In this document: positions 1-8,408 of the stretch, piece by piece
Position numbering within the stretch: the first letter of the stretch is position 1
Layout: each line of letters begins with the position of its first letter
Program-made: the position numbers and the translations under genes
Origin: UBA1738 sp045658645
GTDB lineage: Bacteria; Bacillota; Clostridia; UBA1381
Length of the DNA stretch: 23,627 nt
Direction: 5' to 3'
Assembly (NCBI GenBank): GCA_045658645.1
Contig: JAZOVJ010000003.1
Location: forward strand, 1 to 23,627
The notes under the pieces: generated by a model
What the model was told of the DNA's origin: nothing
What the model saw: only the letters and a program-made list of their open reading frames with translations
The model's database searches: none

Positions 1-101
1 TTAAATTTGCGCGAGATAGCGGTGTTAAGGTTATGTGTCTTGACTGTAATGTAACGCCGGATACCTTAACCGCAAATGATTTTATTGATGTTGTAATATA
101 A
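1..101 (+). CDS. sfsA: SfsA-family nuclease, C-terminal fragment
   Basis: Only the last 32 codons are in the window, reading from base 3 to a TAA at 99-101. The encoded tail contains a GVKVMCLDCNVTPD stretch and ends in a short hydrophobic VVI. From memory this fits the conserved C-terminus of the SfsA family, where an 'A-x-GVEVLAYDC-x-VTP' segment is followed by a polar linker and a terminal beta strand. SfsA ('sugar fermentation stimulation protein') is now regarded as a DNA/RNA nuclease domain protein. The nuclease core lies upstream of the window and cannot be checked here. An intrinsic terminator follows the stop codon immediately, which supports this as a real gene end. The family call rests on a short tail, so it is likely but not certain. 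Confidence 0.7.
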   Translation, partial: KFARDSGVKVMCLDCNVTPDTLTANDFIDVVI

Positions 102-133
102 AAAAACTGACTTCAGGAATGAAGTCAGTTTTT
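102..133. terminator. Bidirectional intrinsic terminator between sfsA and the dockerin gene
   Basis: A perfect 14-bp stem (102-115 with 120-133) closes a GGAA loop and has A-rich and T-rich flanks, so it gives a U-tract on either strand. It sits between two convergent gene ends (sfsA stop at 101, dockerin stop at 137) and can serve both. Confidence 0.9.
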
Positions 134-136
134 ATC

Positions 137-832
137 TTATTGAAGTTCTACACCATAACCGCCAGCGAGGTATCTACTTATCATAATGATGTCTACTACG
201 TCAATTTCGTCATCTTTATTTACGTCTGCAGCCTCTTCATTTATTGTCTGTGTATAACCGCCAGCAAGGTGTCTGCTTATCAAAATAATGTCTACTACGT
301 CTACATCTGAGTCATCATTTACATCACCAGGTGTGTAGTCCGGAAGAACAACAGTATCAGCATTAACTGCATAGCTCATAGGAACGCTCACCAAGTCAAA
401 ATCCTTTTTGCTGCTTGAGATATAAAGTGTCATATCTTTAGTAGTTTCAGGCAATGCCGGATATACGTTGAATGCAACATTTGAGCCTGTTGCTGTTTCC
501 TGGTTTATGTAATAGATTGCAGTATCCTTTGTAGGAAGTCCTTTTCCATCAACCAGGATAACACCGAAATGTTCATCTTTAGTTGCGCCTGCAAATGTAA
601 CCTCAATTCTGTCAGAGTTGGCATAAACCTTTTCCAAAGCTCTGTCATTGTCCAAATTCTTTTCTGTAACTGAAACTGCAGAATCTCCCGAAAATGCATT
701 TATTGTAACATCCTGTTTAGTTCCAATGTCATAAAATCCTGTTGTTTTCTCTCCATCAGCTGCCATAACAGACACGCTTAACGCAGATGATAATGCCATT
801 GTAAATAGTAGAGTAGTAATCTTTCTTTTCAT
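137..832 (-). CDS. Secreted protein with C-terminal type I dockerin
   Basis: The product is 231 aa. Residues 1-24 form a signal peptide (KRK start, hydrophobic core, VMA-A cleavage site). Residues about 25-165 form a beta-rich domain I do not recognise, possibly Ig-like. Residues 169-192 and 202-226 are two dockerin repeats, each a Ca-binding loop with D at position 1, N at 3, D at 5, D at 9 and D at 12, followed by an ISR(H/Y)LAGG helix. Residues 10-11 of both loops, usually partner-specifying, are Val-Val. Type I dockerins bind cohesins and attach secreted enzymes to scaffoldins, but no catalytic domain or cohesin is visible here, so the partner is unknown. The gene starts 21 nt after the SLH gene, in the same operon, with an AGAAAGGAAG ribosome site. 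The domain call is strong; the role of the N-terminal domain is unknown. Confidence 0.88.
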   Translation of the reverse strand: MKRKITTLLFTMALSSALSVSVMAADGEKTTGFYDIGTKQDVTINAFSGDSAVSVTEKNLDNDRALEKVYANSDRIEVTFAGATKDEHFGVILVDGKGLPTKDTAIYYINQETATGSNVAFNVYPALPETTKDMTLYISSSKKDFDLVSVPMSYAVNADTVVLPDYTPGDVNDDSDVDVVDIILISRHLAGGYTQTINEEAADVNKDDEIDVVDIIMISRYLAGGYGVELQ

Positions 833-853
833 TATTTTCTTCCTTTCTGCTCA

Positions 854-1483
854 TTAATTCATATAAAGATAGCTTACCAATATTCTCGCTAACTGTGCAC
901 GTGTTATTGTCCCTTTAGGGGAAATAGTCATCTCAGCAATTCCTGAAATCAACTTGTTGTATATTCCCCAGTAAACAGAACTCTTTGCCCAGTCGGAAAT
1001 TTCAGAACTATCTTTTAATAATCCTTCATAGATTGCATAAAACTGGAATTCTCCGCCAATATTTCCGCCGGAATAAGAATGAATAATTTTTATTCCCTCT
1101 TCTCTGGTCAGTGTGGCTTCAGGCTGGAATTCAGTATCCGATATCCCTTTCATATAACCGTTTTCATATCCCCAGCTAATAGCTTTCCTGAATTCAGGAA
1201 GCTGATTCTCCGTGTCTAAAAACGGTAACTCAGTACCAGCATCCGGACATCCTGCCATTCTCCAAAGTACCGTTATAAACTGTGCTCGCGTAATATCAGC
1301 ATCAGGATTGAATCTTCCGTCAGCATCACCGAAGAAAAGTCCTTCCTTTACAGATTCTGTAATAAACATTTCTGCCCAATGCCCTTTAATATCAGAAAAA
1401 GCAAAAGTTTCCTCTGCCCTGACAGGAAGCATTGTTACAATCATCGAAAGCACAAGAAGCAGTATGACTTTCAATCTATTCAT
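854..1483 (-). CDS. Secreted SLH-domain protein (three S-layer homology repeats)
   Basis: The product is 209 aa. It has a signal peptide (about residues 1-23, cleavage near VRA-E) and three S-layer homology repeats that fill the rest: about 27-78, 88-138 and 155-207. Each carries a version of the signature ITRAQ: ITRAQF near 64, LTREEG near 125 and ITRAQL near 193. SLH triplets dock proteins to pyruvylated secondary cell-wall polymer. No effector domain is attached, so this is an SLH-only protein. It is the first gene of a two-gene unit with the dockerin protein, with a strong AAAGGAGGG ribosome site and a consensus promoter upstream. It may be a wall-binding partner or a structural protein; nothing in the sequence shows direct contact with the dockerin protein. 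Confidence 0.9.
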   Translation of the reverse strand: MNRLKVILLLVLSMIVTMLPVRAEETFAFSDIKGHWAEMFITESVKEGLFFGDADGRFNPDADITRAQFITVLWRMAGCPDAGTELPFLDTENQLPEFRKAISWGYENGYMKGISDTEFQPEATLTREEGIKIIHSYSGGNIGGEFQFYAIYEGLLKDSSEISDWAKSSVYWGIYNKLISGIAEMTISPKGTITRAQLARILVSYLYMN

Positions 1484-1542
1484 ACTGTCCCTCCTTTTGT
1501 TATAACAATCCTGTTGTCTGTCTTATACATTAGTTCCTTTTG

Positions 1543-1571
1543 ATTATACCACATCAGCCTTATTATGTCAA
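1543..1571 (-). promoter_or_regulatory. Sigma-A promoter for the SLH-dockerin operon
   Basis: On the minus strand a perfect -35 TTGACA (1566-1571) and perfect -10 TATAAT (1543-1548) are separated by exactly 17 bp. Transcription would start near 1536 and give a leader of about 50 nt before the SLH start codon. Confidence 0.88.
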
Positions 1572-1587
1572 CATATTGTTTAATTTT

Positions 1588-1610
1588 TTCGGGAGATATT
1601 TTCTCCCGAA
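1588..1610 (-). terminator. Hairpin after malQ, possible terminator
   Basis: A 9-bp stem (1588-1596 with 1602-1610) with a 5-nt loop lies just past the malQ stop. The minus strand that follows is A-rich rather than U-rich, so termination may be weak and some readthrough into the SLH-dockerin unit is possible. Confidence 0.45.
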
Positions 1611-1618
1611 TTCTTCGT

Positions 1619-3097
1619 TCATATCCGCCCGTACAATTTTGTTGTTTTTCGTATAGTATCGCAAAGCTCCTCACCCAAATCTTCCCACGAAAGTCTGTAA
1701 TTCCAGTTCCCGAAAGGTTTTCCCGGGGTGTTTATTCTTGCATCGTCCGAAAGTCCCATATAATCCTGAAGCGGTATTATACAAATTTCGCTGTTGCTCT
1801 TCATAACAGAAGATATTAACGGCAGGTTCAGTTTTTCTTTAGGTGTATAGAAGTCACAAAGATAACTTCTTACATTACGAAGCTCCGTTTCGGTTATGGT
1901 ATCAAGCCAGGACCATAGAGTCTGGTTATCGTGAGTCCCTGTATATGCAACACATTTTTCAGGATAGTTATGAGGCAAATAATCCTTTCCGCTCCCGCTG
2001 TCCCTTGAATCAAAGGCAAACTGCAGAACCTTTATCCCCGAGTATCCCGTATCCTTGAGAAGCTTTTTCACAGACGGCGTAATAAATCCCAGGTCTTCAG
2101 CTATGATATTGTCCTCTTTGACATTTTCCTTAAGAGCTTTAAAGAGTTTCATTCCCGGGCCTTTTTCCCATTCACCGTTTTTTGCAGTTTTTTCGCCATA
2201 ATCAATGGCATAGTATTCGTCAAAGCCTCTGAAATGGTCAATTCTCACGCCATCGAACATAGAAAAGGCGTGCTTTAGCCTTTGTATCCACCAGGAATAC
2301 CCCTCTTTTTCGTGTTCGCTCCAGTCATATATCGGGTTTCCCCAAAGCTGTCCGTCCCGAGAAAAACTATCGGGCGGGCAACCCGCAACCTTTTCGGGAG
2401 AAAGGTCAGCATTAAGCCTGAAAAGATGCGGATTTTTCCATACGTCCGCACTGTCATACGATACATAAATCGGCATGTCCCCTATTATTTTTATGCCCTT
2501 ATCGTTTGCATATTTTTTCAGAGCTTTCCATTGTGAATAAAACTTAAACTGTATGAATTTGCTGAATTCCATCTCCTCCGAAAATTCGTCACGATAGTGA
2601 CTCATATCAGAGGAAACCCTATGCTTTATACCATCATTCCACATATTAAACGGAATATAGTTGAAGTGTTTCTTTATGGCATAAAACAGGGTATGGTCAG
2701 AAAGCCAGTACTTATTTTCCCTGCAAAACTCCTGATACTCCCTGTCCTTTCTGTCAAACCTTGAAAAAGCAGTTCTTAATATATGGTACCTTGTGTTATA
2801 AAGATGAGAATAATTTATTTTCTCCCCGCTATCTGCCTTGCGAAGCTCATCCTCCGCTAAAAGCCCTTCTTTTCTTAAAATATCAAGGCTTACGAAATAG
2901 GGGTTTCCGCCATAAGCTGACGGGCTTTGATACGGCGAGTCACCCACACTTGTCGGTCCAAGAGGCAATACCTGCCAATAGCTTTGCCCCGAGCCCGACA
3001 AAAAGTCTAAAAATCTGTATGCACCCTCGCCGAAATCCCCTATGCCGTACCGTGACGGCACAGAAAATACCGGAAGAAGTATGCCCGCTTTTTTCAT
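1619..3097 (-). CDS. malQ: 4-alpha-glucanotransferase (amylomaltase, GH77)
   Basis: The product is 492 aa, normal for the short bacterial GH77 type. MalQ moves alpha-1,4-glucan segments between maltodextrins, releasing glucose and making longer chains that phosphorylase can use. The fold signatures are all present: LLPVFSVPSRYGIGDFG at the N-terminus, the nucleophile Asp near 287 in VRIDHFRGF, the acid/base Glu near 334 in IIAEDLGF, and the third Asp near 390 in GTHDNQT. It is cytosolic, without a signal peptide. It is the last gene of a four-gene operon and begins 13 nt after the EEP-fold gene, behind an AAAGGAGGAA ribosome site. With GlgP at the head of the same operon this forms a standard maltodextrin-degrading pair. 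Confidence 0.96.
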   Translation of the reverse strand: MKKAGILLPVFSVPSRYGIGDFGEGAYRFLDFLSGSGQSYWQVLPLGPTSVGDSPYQSPSAYGGNPYFVSLDILRKEGLLAEDELRKADSGEKINYSHLYNTRYHILRTAFSRFDRKDREYQEFCRENKYWLSDHTLFYAIKKHFNYIPFNMWNDGIKHRVSSDMSHYRDEFSEEMEFSKFIQFKFYSQWKALKKYANDKGIKIIGDMPIYVSYDSADVWKNPHLFRLNADLSPEKVAGCPPDSFSRDGQLWGNPIYDWSEHEKEGYSWWIQRLKHAFSMFDGVRIDHFRGFDEYYAIDYGEKTAKNGEWEKGPGMKLFKALKENVKEDNIIAEDLGFITPSVKKLLKDTGYSGIKVLQFAFDSRDSGSGKDYLPHNYPEKCVAYTGTHDNQTLWSWLDTITETELRNVRSYLCDFYTPKEKLNLPLISSVMKSNSEICIIPLQDYMGLSDDARINTPGKPFGNWNYRLSWEDLGEELCDTIRKTTKLYGRI

Positions 3098-3110
3098 ATA
3101 TTTCCTCCTT

Positions 3111-3905
3111 TTAAAATGTTATCATAACGGCGAAATGGTCTGAAATCTGCGGTGTTTTTCCGCCGTCAAATAAAACTTCGCTCTTTTTTATATTGATAGC
3201 CTTATTGGTGAAAATATAGTCTATCCTTAAGCTTTCCCTGTTATTTTCCCAACCGTCTATTTTTCCTGAAATTGTAGCCTCTCCCATTTTTTCCTTTGCC
3301 ATCAAAAAGGTGTCGTGCCAGCCGAAATCTGTTATTTTCTTGTAGCCGTCACTTCCCGGCGGTACATTAAAATCACCCATTAAATACATATTTTTCTTAA
3401 AGTTGAAACAGGCGTTCAGTCTTTTTATCTGTTCACAAAAGGGTTCTTCTGCATCACCCTCCCAACCCAGATGGCAATTTATGAAAATGCCGTGTTCTGT
3501 TTCCACTATAAGCGCCATCCGCTTTTTGAAATTGTTATAGTCTGCGGTATTTGACAACAAAAGGCTCTTCGCCTCTTTTATCGGTGATTTTGAAAATATG
3601 GCAAGACCCTCGTCAAACTTATCGTAGCCTTTTTTCATACCCAGCCAGGAAAACCGGTAATCAAGCTTCATAGCGGTAAGAACCTTTTGCAACGATAAGG
3701 CAAAATTGCTTTCCTTTATAGGTGTTTCACCAACCCCAACGTGCCCGTATATTACAGGCACGCTCTGGTTTTCCATATACTGATTAACCTCCTGAAGTGC
3801 TATTATATCCGGTCTTTCCTTTTCAATAACACCACACAGGGTATGACAGTTTGCAGAGTTATTGCTATCTGAAAGACTATGCGTATTAAGGGTAAGAATT
3901 TTCAA
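3111..3905 (-). CDS. Endonuclease/exonuclease/phosphatase-family protein
   Basis: The product is 264 aa and has the full metal-dependent EEP (DNase I-like) signature: KILTLNTHS at the start, the metal-binding Glu near residue 39 in DIIALQEVNQ, a GDFNVPPGS motif in the middle, RIDYIFTN, and the C-terminal SDHFAVMI with the catalytic Asp-His pair. No signal peptide is seen. Members of this family cut DNA, RNA, phospholipids or sugar and inositol phosphates, so the substrate cannot be read from sequence. The start is a TTG at 3905 preceded by AAAGGGGTGA. It sits 13 nt from both the PTS gene and malQ, inside the alpha-glucan operon. That position suggests a sugar-phosphate or nucleotide substrate more than DNA repair, but this is inference. 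Confidence 0.85.
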   Translation of the reverse strand: MKILTLNTHSLSDSNNSANCHTLCGVIEKERPDIIALQEVNQYMENQSVPVIYGHVGVGETPIKESNFALSLQKVLTAMKLDYRFSWLGMKKGYDKFDEGLAIFSKSPIKEAKSLLLSNTADYNNFKKRMALIVETEHGIFINCHLGWEGDAEEPFCEQIKRLNACFNFKKNMYLMGDFNVPPGSDGYKKITDFGWHDTFLMAKEKMGEATISGKIDGWENNRESLRIDYIFTNKAINIKKSEVLFDGGKTPQISDHFAVMITF

Positions 3906-3918
3906 AAAATCACCCCTT

Positions 3919-6039
3919 TTAAAGTATATCGTTTATATCAGATTTCAAAATGTCCGCTTTCGGTCCGTAAATCGCCTGCACGCCCGTTCCTTTTACCAGA
4001 AGTCCCAGCGCACCCTCTTTTTTCCATTCCTCCTGTCCTGCCACCTTGCCTGCATCCTTTACGGTAACGCGAAGCCTTGTCATACATGCATCAACAAGCG
4101 TAATGTTTTCTCTTCCGCCCAAAAGCCTTATAATTCTCTCTGCCTTTGAATCGGTTGCCGATGCTTTTTTAGAGGTATCGCTAACTGCTGCATCGTTATA
4201 GTTCCCAAGTCGGCCCGGTGTTGCATATTTGAATTTTCCTATCATATAATATGCAACAAAATAGCCTATCAAAAAGAATAGAACCACAGCTATTAAGAAG
4301 TTTATTAGGTCGCCTGAAAGCCCTGCTTTTAATGACATCGGTATTCTTGTTGCAAGCTCAATGTTACCGAAGGAATGAAGTCTTAAATTGACTATACCCG
4401 CTGATGCAAATGCAATACCCTGAATAATTGAATACACAATATATAAAGGTATTGCCGAAAACATAAACATAAATTCAAGAGGCTCGGTAACACCTGTTAA
4501 AAATACCGCAAGTGCAGTTGAGATAAACATAGACTTATAATTATTCCGTTTATCCCTGTCAACCCGCTTATACATAGCATAGCCTACGCCAAGCAGAAGT
4601 CCTGATGAGCCAATCATCTGCCCCACCTTGAATCTTGCCGGTGTTATTCCGTTTAAAAGTGCAGTATAGCTTGCCGTATCCCCTGCATTTTTAAAGTTGA
4701 TAAGGTCGGAAATCCACGCAAACCACAACGGGTCCTGGCCAAATACGGTTGTACCTGCGTTAAGACCTGTCTGGATAACATAAGTTCCGCCGAATGAAGT
4801 ATAGTTCATCGGGATTGTCAGCATATGATGAAGCCCGAAAGGCAACAGCAGTCTTTCAAGTGTGCCGTATAAAAACGGTGCCAAAATCGGTGCTGTCTGA
4901 GCCGAGTTTGCAATCCACAAACCGAACCTGTTAATACCCATCTGCACAAACGGCCATACTATCGCAAGAATTACAGAAATAATAGCGGACCATAAAATAA
5001 CCACAAGCGGTACAAATCTTTTCCCGTTGAAGAAGGACAGTACGTCAGGCAGCTTTCTGAAGTTGTAGTACTTGTTATACACTATTCCGCCTACAAATCC
5101 CGCAATTATACCCACGAACACACCCATATTAAGAGCAGGACTTCCCAAAACTGATGTGAAATAACCGTTTACTGCAATTTCCTGCCCGAAAAGCGTATAG
5201 GTTACGGCACTTTCGTCCGCCAGCATATCCTGTGTAACACCGAAAATATTTCCCGTAATATTGTTTATCAGTATAAATGCCAAAAGTGCCGCAAAGGCAC
5301 CGCCCGCCTTCTCCTTCGCCCAGGAACCGCCGATTGCAACTGCAAACAGAATATTCAAGTTACTGATTATTGCCCAACCGATATTCTCAATAATTGTGCC
5401 TGCAAGGCTTAAAATTCCTGCATTTTCAAAGGTCATTCCGATAAGCTTTCCTATACTTATCATAATACCCGCAGCAGGCATAACAGCAATAACCACCATT
5501 AAAACCTTACCAAGTTTTTGCAAGAAGTCAAAAGCGGCACTTTTTTTACTCTCCTTTTCTTCCATAATCTCGTCCTTGATGGAAAATACAGGGCTTTCTC
5601 CCGCACGGCAAGTACCTAATGCTTCATTTATTTTTGTGCCGTCAGGTGCATTACACACAAGTACAGGTGTAATTGGATTAATGTTCTTTTCCTCTAAAAG
5701 TTTTAAATCAACCTCTGCTATAAGGTCACCTTTTTTCACCTTGTCCCCTGTTTTTACGTGTACCTTAAAGCCCTCGCCTTTTAATGTCACTGTTTCAAGT
5801 CCCACATGCACTAAAATATCAAGCCCGTCATCAGACAAAAAGCCAAAAGCGTGTTTTGTATCCGCAATTGTTGATACTGTACCGTCAACAGGGCTTACAA
5901 TCTTTCCGTCTGTCGGGATAACGGCAATGCCGTCACCTAATATTTTTTCAGAAAAAGTGGGGTCACTCACCTCCGTCACGGGAACACACCGCCCTGACAT
6001 AGGCGCCGTAATTTTATATTCAAGCTCTTGTTTTTTCAT
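3919..6039 (-). CDS. Fused PTS permease IIA-IIC-IIB, glucose/maltose superfamily
   Basis: This 706-aa protein carries all three PTS modules in one chain. IIA-Glc spans residues about 10-155, with paired His63 (TKHAFG) and His78 (LVHVGLET), the latter being the phospho-acceptor. IIC spans about 165-595 with around ten membrane segments and the GLHHML loop near the sugar site. IIB spans about 625-706 with the phospho-Cys near 652 in VDACMTRLRV. It imports and phosphorylates a sugar using HPr-P. The A-C-B order differs from the classic C-B-A of PtsG/NagE and B-C-A of the beta-glucoside group. The sugar is not certain: glucose, maltose and GlcNAc permeases share this fold. The neighbours glgP and malQ favour glucose or maltose. 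It starts 11 nt after glgP, behind AGAGGTGA. Confidence 0.93.
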   Translation of the reverse strand: MKKQELEYKITAPMSGRCVPVTEVSDPTFSEKILGDGIAVIPTDGKIVSPVDGTVSTIADTKHAFGFLSDDGLDILVHVGLETVTLKGEGFKVHVKTGDKVKKGDLIAEVDLKLLEEKNINPITPVLVCNAPDGTKINEALGTCRAGESPVFSIKDEIMEEKESKKSAAFDFLQKLGKVLMVVIAVMPAAGIMISIGKLIGMTFENAGILSLAGTIIENIGWAIISNLNILFAVAIGGSWAKEKAGGAFAALLAFILINNITGNIFGVTQDMLADESAVTYTLFGQEIAVNGYFTSVLGSPALNMGVFVGIIAGFVGGIVYNKYYNFRKLPDVLSFFNGKRFVPLVVILWSAIISVILAIVWPFVQMGINRFGLWIANSAQTAPILAPFLYGTLERLLLPFGLHHMLTIPMNYTSFGGTYVIQTGLNAGTTVFGQDPLWFAWISDLINFKNAGDTASYTALLNGITPARFKVGQMIGSSGLLLGVGYAMYKRVDRDKRNNYKSMFISTALAVFLTGVTEPLEFMFMFSAIPLYIVYSIIQGIAFASAGIVNLRLHSFGNIELATRIPMSLKAGLSGDLINFLIAVVLFFLIGYFVAYYMIGKFKYATPGRLGNYNDAAVSDTSKKASATDSKAERIIRLLGGRENITLVDACMTRLRVTVKDAGKVAGQEEWKKEGALGLLVKGTGVQAIYGPKADILKSDINDIL

Positions 6040-6050
6040 AACTTCACCTC

Positions 6051-8303
6051 TTATAGTTTCCAGATGTCGCGGTTATACTCTTCTATTGTTCTGTCTGACG
6101 AGAAGTATCCCGCATATGCAATGTTTATAAGCATTTTTTTGTGCCAGTTTTCTTTGTCAAGATAATCCTTATACGCCCTGTCCCTTGTCTTTTTATAGTC
6201 ATAAAAGTCAGGGAATGTCATAAACCAGTCCTTATCCGTAAGTTCTTTTTTCAGATTTTTCAAAGACACCTCATCGCCTATTGATAACAGTTCCTTTCCG
6301 CAGATAAAATCAACAGCTTCTTTAAGCTCTTTATTTTTTGAAAGGTACTGTGACGGATTATAGCTTTTTTCCTTATACCTTTTAATAACAGTGTCGCTGT
6401 CATCACCGAAGATATAAATATTATCGTCACCGACAAGCTTATGAATTTCCACGTTTGCGCCGTCTTCTGTTCCCAAAGTAACCGCTCCCGATAACATAAA
6501 CTTCATATTTCCCGTTCCGCTTGCCTCTTTTGATGCCAGAGAAATCTGCTCCGAAATATCGCAGGCAGGGATAAGCCTTTCAGCCAAAGTCACATTATAG
6601 TTTTCAACCATAACCACCCTCAGATATTTTGAAACCTGTTTATCATTATTAACAAGCTGACTGACCGACAGAATAAGGTGAATTATATCCTTTGCAATTC
6701 TGTATGCAGGAGCGGCTTTTGCACCGAATATAACCGTAATCGGATATTCAGGGATTTGTCCCGCCTTGATTTTCAAATATTTATCAATAACATACAAAAT
6801 ATTCATTTGCTGTCGCTTATACTCGTGAAGTCTTTTAACCTGCATATCAAATATTGACTCAGCGTCAATACTGATACCCTGGGTTTTCATAAGATACTCT
6901 GATAAGCATTCTTTATTCTTCCTTTTAATCTTGCCTATATTTTCCAAAACTGCGTTGTCTTTGGTATATCCAAGCAGTTTCTTAAGTTCACTGCCGTCTT
7001 TTTTGAATCCATCTCCGATAAGGCTCTCGATATAGTTTGTAAGGTGCGGATTTGAATACAAAAGCCAACGCCTGAAGGTTATTCCGTTGGTTTTGTTATT
7101 GAATCGTTCAGGGTAGATTTTATAGAAGTTGTTAAGCTCGGTGTGTTTTAAAATTTCTGTGTGAAGCTTTGCAACACCGTTGGTTGAAAAGGTATAGTGG
7201 ATATCCATTCTTGCCATATTAACAAGCTCATTTTCGTCAATAATGTAAACAGAATTATCGCTATACTTTCTTCGCACTCTGTTATCTAAAACTTCAATAA
7301 TCGGCAAAAGCTGAGGTGCTACCTTTTTGATGTATGAAACAGGCCATTTTTCAAGTGCTTCTGCTAAAATTGTGTGGTTTGTATAGGCACAGGTTTTTGT
7401 TACTGTGTCTATTGCCGTATCCATATCAATACCCAAAGCTACCAAAAGACGTATGAGTTCAGGGATAATCATAGACGGATGCGTGTCGTTTATCTGCACC
7501 ACCGCATATTCGTCAAGGTCATAAAGACTGCATCCCCGCTCCCTTGCCTCGTCAAGTATCAACTGTGCCGCACTTGATACCATAAAATACTCCTGATAAA
7601 CACGCAAAAGTTTTCCGTCCTCATCACTGTCATCGGGATACAAAAACAAGCTCAGGTTCTTACTTGTTTTTGTCTTGTCAAAATTTATCCCGTCACCGAC
7701 AAGACGTTCTTTAACATCCTCTAAATCAAAAAGATGAAGTCGGTTACAACTCCCGCCGTAGCCTATAATATCAAGGTCGTACAGTCTTGATTTTACAGCA
7801 AAGTCACCGAATGTGATTTCGTAGGAAATATCCTGCTTTCTTAAAAAGCCCGATTGGTCAAGCCAATGATTTGGTTCTTCCTTTTGCTTGTTGTGACAGA
7901 ACTTTTGCTTGAAAAGTCCGAAGTGGTAGTTAATACCGATGCCGTCACCCAAAAGCCCCAGGGTTGCTATTGAATCAAGAAAACAAGCTGCAAGACGTCC
8001 CAATCCGCCGTTTCCCAAAGACGGTTCGCTTTCAATTTCCTCAATATCCGAAAGATTTCTTCCGTGCTTTTTTAAGACTTTTTTTACCTCATCATAAATC
8101 CCTAAATTTATCAGGTTGTTGCCCAAAAGCTTCCCTATCAAAAACTCTGCCGAGATGTAATAGAGTTTCTTTTTCCCCATAGCCTTATGCTTTTTTGCCG
8201 ACATCTCCATAACAGTCCGTAAAAGTCCTGAATAAAGCTGTTCGTCCGAGCAATCCTCAATTTTCTCCTGACAATTAAGTTCAATAAGTTCTTCAATATT
8301 CAT
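6051..8303 (-). CDS. glgP: Glycogen/alpha-glucan phosphorylase (GT35)
   Basis: The product is 750 aa when started at the ATG at 8303, which has GAGGG seven bases upstream; an in-frame ATG at 8330 lacks a comparable site. The enzyme cleaves alpha-1,4-glucans with phosphate to give glucose-1-phosphate. Signatures include YYISAEFLIGKLLGNNL and LGNGGLGRLAACFLDS at the N-terminus, VQINDTHPSM in the middle, KRLHEYKRQQMN, and EASGTGNMKF, whose Lys (about residue 601) binds pyridoxal phosphate. It is somewhat shorter than the 800-plus residues of E. coli GlgP but no catalytic motif is lost. It is the first gene of the operon glgP-PTS-EEP-malQ. I could not find a convincing promoter in the short gap upstream. 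Confidence 0.95.
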   Translation of the reverse strand: MNIEELIELNCQEKIEDCSDEQLYSGLLRTVMEMSAKKHKAMGKKKLYYISAEFLIGKLLGNNLINLGIYDEVKKVLKKHGRNLSDIEEIESEPSLGNGGLGRLAACFLDSIATLGLLGDGIGINYHFGLFKQKFCHNKQKEEPNHWLDQSGFLRKQDISYEITFGDFAVKSRLYDLDIIGYGGSCNRLHLFDLEDVKERLVGDGINFDKTKTSKNLSLFLYPDDSDEDGKLLRVYQEYFMVSSAAQLILDEARERGCSLYDLDEYAVVQINDTHPSMIIPELIRLLVALGIDMDTAIDTVTKTCAYTNHTILAEALEKWPVSYIKKVAPQLLPIIEVLDNRVRRKYSDNSVYIIDENELVNMARMDIHYTFSTNGVAKLHTEILKHTELNNFYKIYPERFNNKTNGITFRRWLLYSNPHLTNYIESLIGDGFKKDGSELKKLLGYTKDNAVLENIGKIKRKNKECLSEYLMKTQGISIDAESIFDMQVKRLHEYKRQQMNILYVIDKYLKIKAGQIPEYPITVIFGAKAAPAYRIAKDIIHLILSVSQLVNNDKQVSKYLRVVMVENYNVTLAERLIPACDISEQISLASKEASGTGNMKFMLSGAVTLGTEDGANVEIHKLVGDDNIYIFGDDSDTVIKRYKEKSYNPSQYLSKNKELKEAVDFICGKELLSIGDEVSLKNLKKELTDKDWFMTFPDFYDYKKTRDRAYKDYLDKENWHKKMLINIAYAGYFSSDRTIEEYNRDIWKL

Positions 8304-8365
8304 ATTAAATCCCTCTTTTTTTGGTTTCATATACAGTTAATATCTGCATTTTTTCTCATTTAATA

Positions 8366-8406
8366 CACAAAAAAATGCCTAAGATATTTTTATATCTTCA
8401 GGCATT
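8366..8406 (-). terminator. Intrinsic terminator after the LysE-type gene
   Basis: On the minus strand a stem built from AATGCCT/AGGCATT plus an inner AGATAT/ATATCT, with one internal mismatch, is followed by a run of seven U. It lies directly after the stop codon at 8409 and upstream of glgP. Confidence 0.85.
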
Positions 8407-8408
8407 CA

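Noticed and set aside
119..310. 63-codon plus-strand open frame
   Set aside because: It is antisense to the two dockerin repeats, has no ribosome site and includes the terminator arm; its internal repeats merely mirror the dockerin duplication.
5261..6130. 289-codon plus-strand open frame across the PTS gene
   Set aside because: It lies antisense to the IIA and first IIC part of a gene with clear PTS motifs, has no ribosome site and matches nothing I know; it is a composition shadow.
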